From Opitutaceae bacterium (GTDB taxonomy: Bacteria > Verrucomicrobiota > Verrucomicrobiia > Opitutales > Opitutaceae): 64,000 nucleotides of DNA. Each line of letters starts with the position of its first letter. Position 1 is the first letter of the stretch. Below are positions 63,780 through 64,000 of the stretch, in pieces. Both the position numbers and the translations under genes were made by a program. The notes beneath the pieces are model-generated. The model saw only the letters and a program-made list of their open reading frames with translations. It did no database searches and had not been told where the DNA came from. Location: NCBI GenBank assembly GCA_028280945.1, contig JANQKV010000030.1, forward strand, positions 36,275-100,274. The letters run 5' to 3'.

Positions 63780-64000
63780 ATCGCGGGCCCTATATCTTTC
63801 TCGGCGCTTTTGCGCTGTTGGCTTTCTCCTGGGTCGCCGGCATTGTGGCGAACCAAGCGGGCTACGGCTCCTTGACCCCGCATTACGACGAGATGGAGCA
63901 GAAGTCATTTCCTCAGCCCCAACCCGGAATCGTGGCCCGCGGAGCCACCGTTTACACCGACTTGGGCTGCGCCGCCTGTCACACCCAGCAGGTTCGCCGG
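63776..64000 (+). CDS. CcoO-like cytochrome c (partial, cut by right edge)
   Basis: The first 75 residues of a membrane-anchored cytochrome. One N-terminal helix ('YIFLGAFALLAFSWVAGIVA') is followed by a haem site in 'YTDLGCAACHTQQVR', very like CcoO ('GCIACHSQ' type). ATG 63776 overlaps the CcoN-like stop. Whether it keeps the haem-binding methionine and CcoO length cannot be seen. It shows that the ligand-poor CcoN homologue still has its usual partner. Confidence 0.85.
   Translation, partial: MNRGPYIFLGAFALLAFSWVAGIVANQAGYGSLTPHYDEMEQKSFPQPQPGIVARGATVYTDLGCAACHTQQVRR

Overview
The window comes from a GC-rich bacterial chromosome that looks like Verrucomicrobiota, probably Opitutales/Opitutaceae. 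The evidence is an Alternative Complex III (Act) cluster leading into a CcoN/CcoO-like pair, an adjacent DUF1501/DUF1800 pair, an HrpA and a DUF3516 helicase, an exported protease with two 'LLIRGIGPTL'-type C-terminal repeats, many ATGA/GTGA gene overlaps and frequent lack of clear Shine-Dalgarno sites. This is inferred from gene content; no rRNA is present.

Layout. 1-4562 (mostly minus): gamma-glutamyltransferase (cut by the left edge) coupled to a KDPG-type aldolase, tRNA-Leu(CAG), a small glycine-rich membrane protein, a LysR-type DNA-binding domain without effector domain, a sulfite-oxidase-fold protein and a four-helix membrane protein. 4570-14961: HrpA helicase, outer-membrane phospholipase A-like protein, low-complexity lipoprotein, ABC ATPase, exported metalloprotease, DNase I-fold phosphodiesterase, ArsC-like reductase. 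14958-19332 (minus) is the accessory region: lipoprotein MsrB, then 2H phosphoesterase, small exported protein, GrpB and a methyltransferase, all in one direction and separated by attC-like sites. They face a decayed tyrosine recombinase on the other strand, which is the layout of a fossil chromosomal integron. 19630-23442: DUF3516 helicase and an exported Gfo/Idh/MocA oxidoreductase.

23623-31401 (plus): a tightly overlapping set of two ABC ATPase/permease pairs, an exported protein, an ECF sigma factor, a zinc-finger anti-sigma factor and two related DUF4252-type proteins, which looks like an envelope-stress or export module under its own sigma factor. 31456-43165 is mostly housekeeping: dinB, DUF3179, FmdB-like, inositol monophosphatase-type phosphatase, a ribbon-helix-helix protein with a histone-H1-like tail, aminotransferase, coaD, pgsA, pgpA, rsmG, a NusG paralogue, aroQ, Nif3-like, dCMP deaminase and YqgE. 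43359-49996 (minus): S9 peptidase, alr, tsaB, DUF1501, DUF1800. 50114-53496: tig, clpP, clpX with a terminator after clpP. 53664-64000: small Tat-leader-like peptide, actABCDEF, two small membrane proteins, and a CcoN homologue followed by a CcoO-like cytochrome c cut by the right edge.

The strongest points for follow-up are (1) the CcoN homologue, which has lost nearly every haem and CuB ligand although it sits in a respiratory operon, (2) the fossil integron with its cassette array, and (3) the ABC/ECF/DUF4252 module.
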